From the NCBI GenBank assembly GCA_023396615.1, contig JAEWVM010000110.1, positions 1-12,438 of the forward strand: DNA of 12,438 nt. The letters run 5' to 3'. Made by a program: the position numbers and the translations under genes. The notes below the pieces were generated by a model that ran no database searches, was not told the origin of the DNA, and saw nothing but the letters and a program-made list of their open reading frames with translations. The stretch is from Spirochaetota bacterium. Lineage in GTDB: Bacteria > Spirochaetota > UBA4802 > JAFGJZ01. Positions 7,748-12,438 of this stretch are shown one piece after another; positions within the stretch are counted from its first letter, which is position 1, and the number at the start of each line of letters is the position of its first letter.

Positions 7748-8503
7748 CTACAGAATCGAATTAACTTCTTTAGTCAGCTTTTCAATTCTCGGTATCAAAT
7801 AATCATAAGCTTCGTCAACTGTGTCGCAGAACTTGAAAAGGCTCAAGTCTTCAGGTGAAATAAGTCCGAGATCCGCCATCTGCTCAAAATTAACGAGTTT
7901 TTTCCAGAAATCCGTTCCGAATAGAACAATCGGAAGATTTCCTTTTTCAACTTTCTGAGTCTGAATAAGCGTCAATGATTCGAAAAGTTCGTCAAGAGTT
8001 CCGTATCCGCCCGGAAACGCGATAAGCGCCTTGGACTGATAAAGAAACCACAGTTTTCTCATATAGAAATAATGAAATTCCATGTTGAGTTCGGGAGAAA
8101 TATAGGGATTCGGCTGCTGTTCAAAAGGAAGCTGGATGTTGAGTCCTATTGTTTTTTCACCTGCACGGTCTGCTCCGCGGTTTGCCGCTTCCATGATGCC
8201 GGGACCACCGCCTGTGCATACAAAAATCTTGTTGTTTTCTTCTTTAAGCTTTTTTGACCATGAGGCAATTCTGAATGCGAGCTCTTCTGCGTCCCAGTAG
8301 AATCTTCCCATTTCACTTGTTTTATCTTCTTTTATGCGGGCTGAACCGAAAAAAACAACTGTATGATGAACACCGTTTTTGTTGAATTTAACTTCGGGGT
8401 CAATGTACTCGCTGATAATCCTTATAGGACGGGCTTCTCTCGAATGAAGAAAATCGAGATTGTTGAAAGGAATGCTCGGGCTGTCGGCTTTTTTTTTGTC
8501 CAT
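7748..8503 (-). CDS. LOG-family protein (nucleoside 5'-monophosphate phosphoribohydrolase-like)
   Basis: This 251-aa Rossmann-fold protein belongs to the TIGR00730/LOG family. Some members cleave cytokinin nucleotides or other nucleoside monophosphates to the base plus ribose 5-phosphate; in most bacteria the real substrate is unknown. Visible motifs are FFGSAR (51-56), TGGGPGIMEAANRGA (97-111), MRK (148-150) and the signature PGGYGTLDE (164-172), which holds the catalytic glutamate region. Residues 1-40 form an extra N-terminal segment relative to the shortest members. The ATG has AAGGAG at 8513-8518. It shares one base with the stop of the upstream RsbW-like gene (TAATG), so translation is probably coupled. 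It converges on tRNA-Leu. Confidence 0.92.
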   Translation of the reverse strand: MDKKKADSPSIPFNNLDFLHSREARPIRIISEYIDPEVKFNKNGVHHTVVFFGSARIKEDKTSEMGRFYWDAEELAFRIASWSKKLKEENNKIFVCTGGGPGIMEAANRGADRAGEKTIGLNIQLPFEQQPNPYISPELNMEFHYFYMRKLWFLYQSKALIAFPGGYGTLDELFESLTLIQTQKVEKGNLPIVLFGTDFWKKLVNFEQMADLGLISPEDLSLFKFCDTVDEAYDYLIPRIEKLTKEVNSIL

Positions 8504-9114
8504 TAAAGATATCTCCTTCTGCGTTTTAGATTGAAAATAGTTCCGTCAGTATTATCGGATACCGAAGTGCTTACTACGGATTCTTTGTCTATCAGGTCAA
8601 TTTTTACCTGATCCATAAATGATAGTATTATTTTTAGACCTGCACCTATACCATTAAGAATAACTTCTTTTCCGTTTAATGTAACATGAAGTTTTTTTTC
8701 TGTACGGCTGTCGATGTATTCAAATATCTGTTCGTGGTAACCTTTAGAAGCCGAGTCCGGGGTAATGGCTGTCATTTTTGTAATATCAAGTCCTTTGCCG
8801 TGATCAATGATTGTGGCGTCGAACTCCGAATCGGTAACTCTGTATCTTACCGTGATGTCCCTGATTGCACCGTCATGGCGCAGTTCGAGACATATGCGGT
8901 TATTGCATAGTGTTTCCTGAACGGCATTAGTGACGGCTTCGTCCATAGCGATTACAATCTCGCTGATTTCTTCGGCGACAAACTTCATTTTTTTGAGATC
9001 ACTGATAAGAGAATCAATGACCCTTCCGACAACCGAAGTATCGGCTGAAAAGCTGTCTATGAAATTGATCTCGCCAGTCTGCAAGTCAGAGTTCGGCATA
9101 GCACTAAATCCCAT
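8503..9114 (-). CDS. RsbW-like anti-sigma/serine kinase (HATPase_c_2 domain)
   Basis: This 203-aa protein has the GHKL ATPase fold of the RsbW/SpoIIAB type: an N box IAMDEAVTNAVQE (Glu59, Asn63), a G1 box DHGKGLD (104-110) and a G2 box GIGAGLKIILSFMD (155-168). Such proteins bind a sigma factor or phosphorylate a STAS anti-anti-sigma partner. Here neither partner is adjacent, so the target is unknown. A segment of about 40 residues between G1 and G2 (112-152) is longer than in the minimal 140-aa family members, and the protein ends in a basic KRRRRYL tail. The ATG at 9114 has no ribosome-binding site. The ATG at 9099 (MPNSDLQ) has a GGGA upstream and fits better with the promoter at 9121-9149. 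LOG follows with a 1-base overlap. Confidence 0.85.
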   Translation of the reverse strand: MGFSAMPNSDLQTGEINFIDSFSADTSVVGRVIDSLISDLKKMKFVAEEISEIVIAMDEAVTNAVQETLCNNRICLELRHDGAIRDITVRYRVTDSEFDATIIDHGKGLDITKMTAITPDSASKGYHEQIFEYIDSRTEKKLHVTLNGKEVILNGIGAGLKIILSFMDQVKIDLIDKESVVSTSVSDNTDGTIFNLKRRRRYL

Positions 9115-9120
9115 GCGGAT

Positions 9121-9149
9121 ATGTTATGATAACGCGGAAATAAAATCAA
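9121..9149 (-). promoter_or_regulatory. Possible promoter of the RsbW-like/LOG operon
   Basis: On the minus strand TTGATT (9144-9149) and TAACAT (9121-9126) are separated by 17 bp. The predicted start falls at about 9113, on the first ATG, which favours translation from the ATG at 9099. Confidence 0.35.
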
Positions 9150-9195
9150 TTATTAAAATTGCTTTAATTTAGAACTTGGCGCGGTTGAATATTGC

Positions 9196-9224
9196 TTGCA
9201 AAACCAGTTGAAATTAAATAAAAT
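9196..9224 (+). promoter_or_regulatory. Sigma-70-type promoter of the LolA-like gene
   Basis: TTGCAA (9196-9201) and TAAAAT (9219-9224) lie 17 bp apart, each with five of six consensus matches. The start is predicted near 9231, giving a leader of about 56 nt to the TTG at 9287. Confidence 0.55.
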
Positions 9225-9286
9225 AAATTCAATATGACTTGACGCGGATGTGTGAAAAAAAAATATTTCCGGAAAAGGAAAACAGT

Positions 9287-10048
9287 TTGTTTAAAAAAAT
9301 TATATTGGCGGCAATGCTGACCGCTTTTTCCCTGTCTAATGCCCAGGAAACAAGGGAAATCGAGCTTCAGGCACAGGAAATACTTTCCCGTGTTGATGAC
9401 ATTATGCGTTATCCTGAAGGAGAGCTGAAAGGAAAAATAATGCACCTTCTGCCGGGCGGGAAATCCTATTCATTTTCTATTACGGGAAAGATCACGAAAG
9501 AGGATTATCTATTTCATCTTCATTCTTTTGAGCGGGGCGAGCAATACAAGATTCTTTATAATCTCGGTGGTGAGGATATATGGGTTTACAATATTCTTTC
9601 TGTTCAGATGTTTCATAAAATCGGAATTGATAAATTTGATCCTGTAATGGGAACAAATCTGTCATATATTGATATTTCTAATTATGATCTTCAGAGCAAT
9701 TATACTGCAAAAATTGACGGTAATGCCCTCGTAAAAGGGATTCAGGCTATTAAGCTGACACTGATTCCGATATTTCAGAGAGAAGAGGGCATGTACGGCA
9801 AACTGACGCTTTTTGTAAGAAGATCGGATTATTATCCGCTTAGAATCGATTTTCATGACAGGGACAAGGTAATAATGAAAACAATGTCCATCGTTCAGGG
9901 AGCGGAATTTTCGAGGCGCAAGTTCCCTGTGAGGTATGATGTTCTCGATATCCGCAAGGGAAGCCAGACTATTCTTAACTTTCTATCGCTTGATGAAAAA
10001 GTCAATTTTGATCCGCGCATTTTCCGTCATGAAGAACTTCCGAAGTAA
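9287..10048 (+). CDS. LolA-like outer-membrane lipoprotein-sorting family protein
   Basis: The preferred product is 253 aa starting at TTG 9287, because AAGGA lies 7 bp upstream (9275-9279). The protein then begins with a textbook signal peptide: MFKK, a hydrophobic run, and cleavage after SNAQ. Earlier in-frame starts (TTG 9239, ATG 9248) would put a charged 13- to 16-residue extension in front and lack a ribosome-binding site. The mature part is beta-rich. The stretches GTNLSYIDISNYDLQSNYT and MYGKLTLFVRRSDYYPLRIDF...DKVIMKTM match the pattern of the LolA-like family PF17131, whose members act in the periplasm and often accompany RND-type exporters. No exporter gene is present here. It has its own promoter at 9196-9224 and is divergent from the RsbW-like operon. 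Confidence 0.85.
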   Translation: MFKKIILAAMLTAFSLSNAQETREIELQAQEILSRVDDIMRYPEGELKGKIMHLLPGGKSYSFSITGKITKEDYLFHLHSFERGEQYKILYNLGGEDIWVYNILSVQMFHKIGIDKFDPVMGTNLSYIDISNYDLQSNYTAKIDGNALVKGIQAIKLTLIPIFQREEGMYGKLTLFVRRSDYYPLRIDFHDRDKVIMKTMSIVQGAEFSRRKFPVRYDVLDIRKGSQTILNFLSLDEKVNFDPRIFRHEELPK

Positions 10049-10058
10049 TAGTCAAAAA

Positions 10059-10088
10059 CTTAAATAATTTATATTAAAATTATTTAAG
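10059..10088. repeat. Perfect AT-rich 12-bp inverted repeat between the LolA-like gene and pyk
   Basis: CTTAAATAATTT (10059-10070) is the exact reverse complement of AAATTATTTAAG (10077-10088), with a 6-nt ATATTA spacer. It has one G-C pair per end and no following T-run, so it would be a weak terminator. Its place about 48 bp upstream of the pyk -35 box also allows an operator role. Confidence 0.7.
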
Positions 10089-10135
10089 CTGCAGTTAAAC
10101 TTTGATGTGTTTTTATTATGCTTTCATAAATAACC

Positions 10136-10164
10136 TTGACTAAAGGCGCTATGAAAAAATAGTG
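10136..10164 (+). promoter_or_regulatory. Possible pyk promoter
   Basis: TTGACT (10136-10141) is a good -35 box. The position 17 bp downstream reads ATAGTG (10159-10164), a poor -10, so the promoter may need an activator or the call may be wrong. Confidence 0.3.
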
Positions 10165-10187
10165 GTCTTGCTTTTATTGGAGGGGAA

Positions 10188-11642
10188 ATGAGAAGCAAAT
10201 TTACTAAAATAGTAGCTACTATAGGGCCAAGCTCTAGAAATTACGAGTGCATACGCGAAATAATAGATAACGGTGCCAATGTTATCAGGCTTAACTTTTC
10301 ACACGGAACATTCGATGATCATAAACAGTCTGTCGATATGGTTAGAAAGGCGGCTAAGGATTTAGGACATTCCGTTGCAATTTTTCAGGATCTTCAGGGA
10401 CCTAAGATCAGGGTCGGAAAACTTGACGGTGAATACATAGAGATCGAAGATGACGAAGAACTTATAATTACTACCGATGATATAATCGGCGGTGTAATCG
10501 ATGGAAAGAAAAAAATATCGATCGATTACTCGAATCTGCATAAAGAAGCATCGGTTGGAAACCGTATTCTTCTCGATGACGGACTAATGGAACTTCGTGT
10601 TGAAAAGATAGACGGAAAAAATATTCATACCAGGGTAATAAACGGCGGTAAGCTCAAGCCGAGAAAAGGCGTCAATTTTCCTCATGTAAAACTTAACATT
10701 TCGGCGATAACTGATAAGGACAGAAAGGATCTTTCTTTTGCGTTTGAAAACGATATAGATTACGTCGCTCTTTCTTTTGTGCGCGATGCGAAAGACGTCA
10801 GAGAACTTATAGAGATTATGCTTAAAGATTACGGGAAACGAATTCCTATTATATCTAAGATTGAAAAACCGGAAGCTTTTGATGATATAGACGATATCAT
10901 TGAAGTGTCTGACGCTATAATGGTTGCGCGCGGTGATCTCGGGGTTGAAACTTCTCCGCAGGAAGTTCCTATTATGCAGAAGAGCATCATCAGAAAATGC
11001 AATATCGCCGGTAAGCCGGTAATTACTGCAACTCAGATGCTCGAATCAATGATAACCAATCCGCGTCCGACAAGAGCTGAAGCGAACGACGTTGCGAATG
11101 CCATACTTGACGGAACCGATGCTGTAATGCTTTCGGGTGAAACCGCGTCCGGCAAATATCCGGTCGAAGCTGTTTCTATGATGGCGGATATCGCGCGTCA
11201 GGTTGAGAAGAGCCAGATATTTGAGCGTGTTCTTTCAAGCAGACCTTTGACAAACGATGAGCTCGAAGAAAGCGCGAAAGAAGATGTTTCTTCTGCTATA
11301 AGTTTTGCGACAGTTGAACTTGCTTATAAAGTTCATGCGAAGTATATAGTAAGCTTTACGCACAGCGGCGGAACAGCCAAAGCTATTTCCAAGTACAGAA
11401 CTCCGATTCCGATTGTAGCAATATCTCCGGTAAAATCAACCGTGCGTCTGCTTGCTCTTGTTTGGGGAGTATGGGCGTATGAAATGGGAACGGTTTCGAC
11501 TGTTAATGAACTTCTTGAAGGCGCAGTTGAAATGCTTAAAGTCAAGGAACATGTTCAGAAAAAAGACATGCTTGTAATCACGGCCGGAGTACCTGTAGGT
11601 ATTGCCGGAAGTACGAATATGATCAAGGTATACGAAGTTTAA
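10188..11642 (+). CDS. pyk: Pyruvate kinase
   Basis: Pyruvate kinase transfers phosphate from phosphoenolpyruvate to ADP at the end of glycolysis, in the cytoplasm as a tetramer. The 484-aa protein has the full A/B/A/C layout: KIVATIGPSS at the start, NVIRLNFSHG (31-40), B domain about 70-170 with LLDDGL, catalytic Lys224 and metal ligand Glu226 in SKIEKPEAF, MVARGDLGVE with Asp250, the signature ITATQMLESM (279-288) and NPRPTRAEANDVANA, then a C domain (360-484) with HSGGTA. There is no C-terminal PEP-utilising extension. Where K+-dependent enzymes have Glu117 (rabbit numbering), this protein has a Lys run (107-109). The start is set by GGAGG at 10179-10183. The gene stands alone; 11643 onward is non-coding. 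Confidence 0.98.
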   Translation: MRSKFTKIVATIGPSSRNYECIREIIDNGANVIRLNFSHGTFDDHKQSVDMVRKAAKDLGHSVAIFQDLQGPKIRVGKLDGEYIEIEDDEELIITTDDIIGGVIDGKKKISIDYSNLHKEASVGNRILLDDGLMELRVEKIDGKNIHTRVINGGKLKPRKGVNFPHVKLNISAITDKDRKDLSFAFENDIDYVALSFVRDAKDVRELIEIMLKDYGKRIPIISKIEKPEAFDDIDDIIEVSDAIMVARGDLGVETSPQEVPIMQKSIIRKCNIAGKPVITATQMLESMITNPRPTRAEANDVANAILDGTDAVMLSGETASGKYPVEAVSMMADIARQVEKSQIFERVLSSRPLTNDELEESAKEDVSSAISFATVELAYKVHAKYIVSFTHSGGTAKAISKYRTPIPIVAISPVKSTVRLLALVWGVWAYEMGTVSTVNELLEGAVEMLKVKEHVQKKDMLVITAGVPVGIAGSTNMIKVYEV

Positions 11643-11652
11643 GGCTTTGCCA

Positions 11653-11674
11653 GTTTCCGCACGGAGGCGGAAAC
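11653..11674. repeat. Hairpin, 8-bp perfect stem
   Basis: GTTTCCGC (11653-11660) pairs with GCGGAAAC (11667-11674) across loop ACGGAG. It lies 11 bp after the pyk stop but has no T-run after it, so a classical terminator is unlikely. Confidence 0.75.
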
Positions 11675-11678
11675 ATAG

Positions 11679-11707
11679 CCCGCGAGGTGGTCGCAGACCA
11701 CAGCGGG
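11679..11707. repeat. Two-step hairpin
   Basis: The outer stem CCCGC/GCGGG (11679-11683 and 11703-11707) encloses the inner stem GTGGTC/GACCAC (11687-11692 and 11696-11701) with loop GCA. A GAG/A internal loop separates them. All pairs are Watson-Crick. Confidence 0.75.
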
Positions 11708-11752
11708 AAAACGCAAAAGTCACTTTGGAAACGTGTGCGAATAGTTACATTC

Positions 11753-11829
11753 GTGTTGTAATCGAAGCAGATATGATGTCTGCTGAGAAAAAGCAATGAA
11801 TTTCTGCCCATGAGTTGGGCATACAACAC
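11753..11829. other. Candidate three-way-junction structure
   Basis: GTGTTGTA (11753-11760) pairs with TACAACAC (11822-11829), 8 Watson-Crick pairs. Inside lie two hairpins: AGCAGA/TCTGCT (11766-11771 and 11779-11784) and TGCCCA/TGGGCA (11805-11810 and 11816-11821). The second arm abuts the closing helix with no unpaired base, allowing coaxial stacking. This is what a folded RNA would look like, though a single 8-bp long-range match can arise by chance. Confidence 0.45.
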
Positions 11830-11842
11830 AAGGCTTCGCCTT
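11830..11842. repeat. Short hairpin, 5-bp stem
   Basis: AAGGC (11830-11834) pairs with GCCTT (11838-11842) across a 3-nt TTC loop. It follows directly after the three-way-junction candidate. Confidence 0.55.
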
Positions 11843-11855
11843 ATGAATCTGTTTT

Positions 11856-11873
11856 TCGTATGGTCTCATACGA
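11856..11873. repeat. Hairpin, 7-bp perfect stem
   Basis: TCGTATG (11856-11862) pairs with CATACGA (11867-11873) across the tetraloop GTCT. Confidence 0.7.
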
Positions 11874-11880
11874 TAATATT

Positions 11881-11921
11881 CAAAGGGACGAGGGGCTCAG
11901 TCGCCGCCCCTCATCACTTTG
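11881..11921. repeat. Long imperfect hairpin
   Basis: The inner stem GAGGGGC/GCCCCTC (11890-11896 and 11906-11912) has a 9-nt loop. The outer stem CAAAG/CTTTG (11881-11885 and 11917-11921) extends it across 4-nt internal loops on each side. It ends at the first base of the upstream copy of the 18-nt direct repeat. Confidence 0.7.
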
Positions 11922-11938
11922 AGATCCCACTCCTGGCT
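11921..11938 (+). repeat. 18-nt direct repeat, copy 1
   Basis: GAGATCCCACTCCTGGCT matches copy 2 at 12294-12311 at 17 of 18 bases, including 15 identical bases in a row. Here it runs into a tract of seven T. Confidence 0.8.
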
Positions 11939-11954
11939 TTTTTTACGCTTCGAT

Positions 11955-11983
11955 TTTCGCACCGCTTTCAGCGGATTGCGAAA
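11955..11983. repeat. Hairpin with a 12-bp interrupted stem
   Basis: The outer TTTCGCA/TGCGAAA (11955-11961 and 11977-11983) continues into CCGCT/AGCGG (11962-11966 and 11970-11974) with loop TTC and a 2-nt AT bulge on the 3' side. Confidence 0.75.
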
Positions 11984-11997
11984 GCTCCGCTTATTAA

Positions 11998-12043
11998 CGA
12001 GGCGCTTTTTTGCAAACTTCCTGTTTGCGAGTGAAGCGCCTCG
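11998..12043. repeat. Largest hairpin, 10-bp outer and 6-bp inner stem
   Basis: CGAGGCGCTT (11998-12007) pairs perfectly with AAGCGCCTCG (12034-12043). Inside, GCAAAC (12012-12017) pairs with GTTTGC (12023-12028) around loop TTCCT. Internal loops of 4 and 5 nt separate the two stems. Confidence 0.8.
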
Positions 12044-12045
12044 AT

Positions 12046-12085
12046 GGCGGTTCTCCTACCGCCTTAGTGTCGCGCTGTGCGCGAC
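12046..12085. repeat. Two adjacent hairpins
   Basis: GGCGGT/ACCGCC (12046-12051 and 12058-12063) with loop TCTCCT is followed 5 nt later by GTCGCGC/GCGCGAC (12069-12075 and 12079-12085) with loop TGT. Both stems are perfect, and they begin 2 nt after the largest hairpin. Confidence 0.75.
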
Positions 12086-12228
12086 GGTTAAAGGCTTTTT
12101 CTATCATTCAATTTTTACTTTGGTGTGCGGTTTTTGCTGTAATTCTTTATCGAACAAGCATCGAAGCGAGACCGAAGGAAGGAAAATCCTCTCTCCCAGC
12201 CTCTCTCCTTTGATAAAGATGTGTCCTC

Positions 12229-12269
12229 AAGCCGAACGGGCTTCAAAGGTGATGCCCGCATCACGGGCA
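12229..12269. repeat. Two further hairpins
   Basis: AAGCC/GGCTT (12229-12233 and 12239-12243) with loop GAACG is followed by TGCCCG/CGGGCA (12253-12258 and 12264-12269) with loop CATCA. The second resembles the TGCCCA/TGGGCA arm at 11805-11821 in stem length, loop length and first five bases. Confidence 0.65.
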
Positions 12270-12293
12270 GAAAACCCAAAAGCGTTGGACAGT

Positions 12294-12311
12294 GAAATCC
12301 CACTCCTGGCT
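12294..12311 (+). repeat. 18-nt direct repeat, copy 2
   Basis: GAAATCCCACTCCTGGCT differs from copy 1 (11921-11938) only at the third base. The two copies start 373 bp apart and enclose about half of the hairpins. The bases after each copy differ. Confidence 0.8.
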
Positions 12312-12354
12312 CTTGTCTCGCAGAACTCGCCGATGACTTAGTAAACACTGTGTT

Positions 12355-12438
12355 TTAGTCTGGAATTCCTGAACGACAGATATCATCCATGAGTGCACCG
12401 AATTCCCGTTCATAGTTTCCGAAAGCCTGATCCGTTAT
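12355..12438 (-). CDS. C-terminal end of an unidentified protein (partial)
   Basis: The minus strand enters from the right edge with an open frame of 27 codons and stops at TAA (12355-12357). It ends ...YEREFGALMDDICRSGIPD. The peptide is charged and amphipathic, with codon use and composition like real coding sequence and unlike the neighbouring spacer. I do not recognise a family from so short a piece, and most of the gene lies outside the window. Confidence 0.5.
   Translation of the reverse strand: MTDQAFGNYEREFGALMDDICRSGIPD

Larger units (their letters stand above)
11643..12354. other. Hairpin-rich non-coding spacer of about 700 bp
   Basis: No frame here looks like a gene. The open frames are short, overlap on both strands and give peptides rich in Arg, Ser, Phe and Cys without domains or good starts. 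The stretch instead holds at least a dozen short hairpins of unrelated sequence, most with 5-10 bp perfect stems and 3-9 nt loops. Parts have higher GC than the genes around it (33 of 60 bases in 12001-12060). Between 12090 and 12228 hairpins are sparse; this part has a 9-nt direct repeat CCTCTCTCC (12188-12196 and 12200-12208), and CTTTATC (12145-12151) is complementary to GATAAAG (12212-12218). It could be a structured RNA, a dispersed repeat array, or decayed DNA. Confidence 0.75.

Noticed and set aside
11653..11674. Intrinsic terminator of pyk
   Set aside because: The hairpin is good but no T-run follows it; it looks like part of the hairpin field.
11994..12091. Integron attC-like recombination site (TTAAC at 11994-11998 and GTTAA at 12087-12091 around hairpins)
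   Set aside because: The boxes do not fit RYYYAAC/GTTRRRY, and the enclosed DNA forms three separate hairpins instead of one imperfect attC fold; no integrase or cassette gene is visible.
12188..12208. Pyrimidine-rich repeat CCTCTCTCC as a regulatory site
   Set aside because: Only two short low-complexity copies, with no nearby gene to regulate.
11810..12348. Overlapping open frames on both strands (for example 11919-12341 plus and 12115-12348 minus)
   Set aside because: They lie across the hairpins, have no ribosome-binding sites, overlap on both strands and give low-complexity Arg/Ser/Phe/Cys-rich peptides without domains.
11643..12354. CRISPR array
   Set aside because: Repeats are not regularly spaced or identical; only one 18-nt direct repeat pair occurs.

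Overview
The window looks like a housekeeping stretch from the chromosome of a diderm (Gram-negative-type) bacterium of moderately low GC. Evidence for two membranes is a C-terminal peptide at the left edge that resembles the last strand of an outer-membrane beta-barrel, several Sec signal peptides, and a LolA-like periplasmic protein. A 7TM-SpoIIE-type regulator, an RsbW-like kinase, a long (550 aa) cofactor-independent phosphoglycerate mutase and a hairpin-rich spacer together make a spirochaete-like organism plausible. That placement is inference and is not proven by the sequence. TGA is used as a stop and the code is standard.

Layout. 1-42: end of an unknown beta-barrel-like gene, followed by a strong dyad (77-111). 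226-2217 (+): secreted TPR protein with a FlgT/CsgG-like C-terminus. 2220-2441 (-): small 73-aa protein, possibly Sm-like. 2593-4326 (+): seven-helix membrane protein with a degenerate PP2C/SpoIIE domain. 7428-4320 (-): a two-gene operon, gpmI then purF (lower glycolysis and first step of purine synthesis). 7575-7738 (+): tRNA-Cys and tRNA-Leu in tandem behind a good promoter. 9114-7748 (-): an RsbW-like ATPase translationally coupled to a LOG-family nucleotide hydrolase. 9287-10048 (+): LolA-like secreted protein, probably starting at TTG. 10188-11642 (+): pyruvate kinase. 11643-12354: about 700 bp without a credible gene but packed with short hairpins. 12355-12438 (-): C-terminus of an unidentified gene.

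How they fit together. gpmI and pyk are two of the last three steps of glycolysis (enolase is absent here) and lie in separate transcription units. The PP2C-like protein and the RsbW-like protein are the phosphatase and kinase types of a partner-switching stress or signalling pathway, but no STAS anti-anti-sigma factor or sigma factor is present and they lie in different units, so a link is only a hypothesis. Three convergent junctions (2217/2220, 4326/4320 and 7738/7748) have no room for a terminator between the gene ends.

The part that known genes do not explain is 11643-12354. It holds at least a dozen perfect or near-perfect hairpins of unrelated sequence, one arrangement that folds as a three-way junction, and an 18-nt direct repeat. 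It is the best candidate for an undescribed element, either a structured RNA or a dispersed hairpin-type repeat. I found no CRISPR array, transposase, phage gene or defence system.
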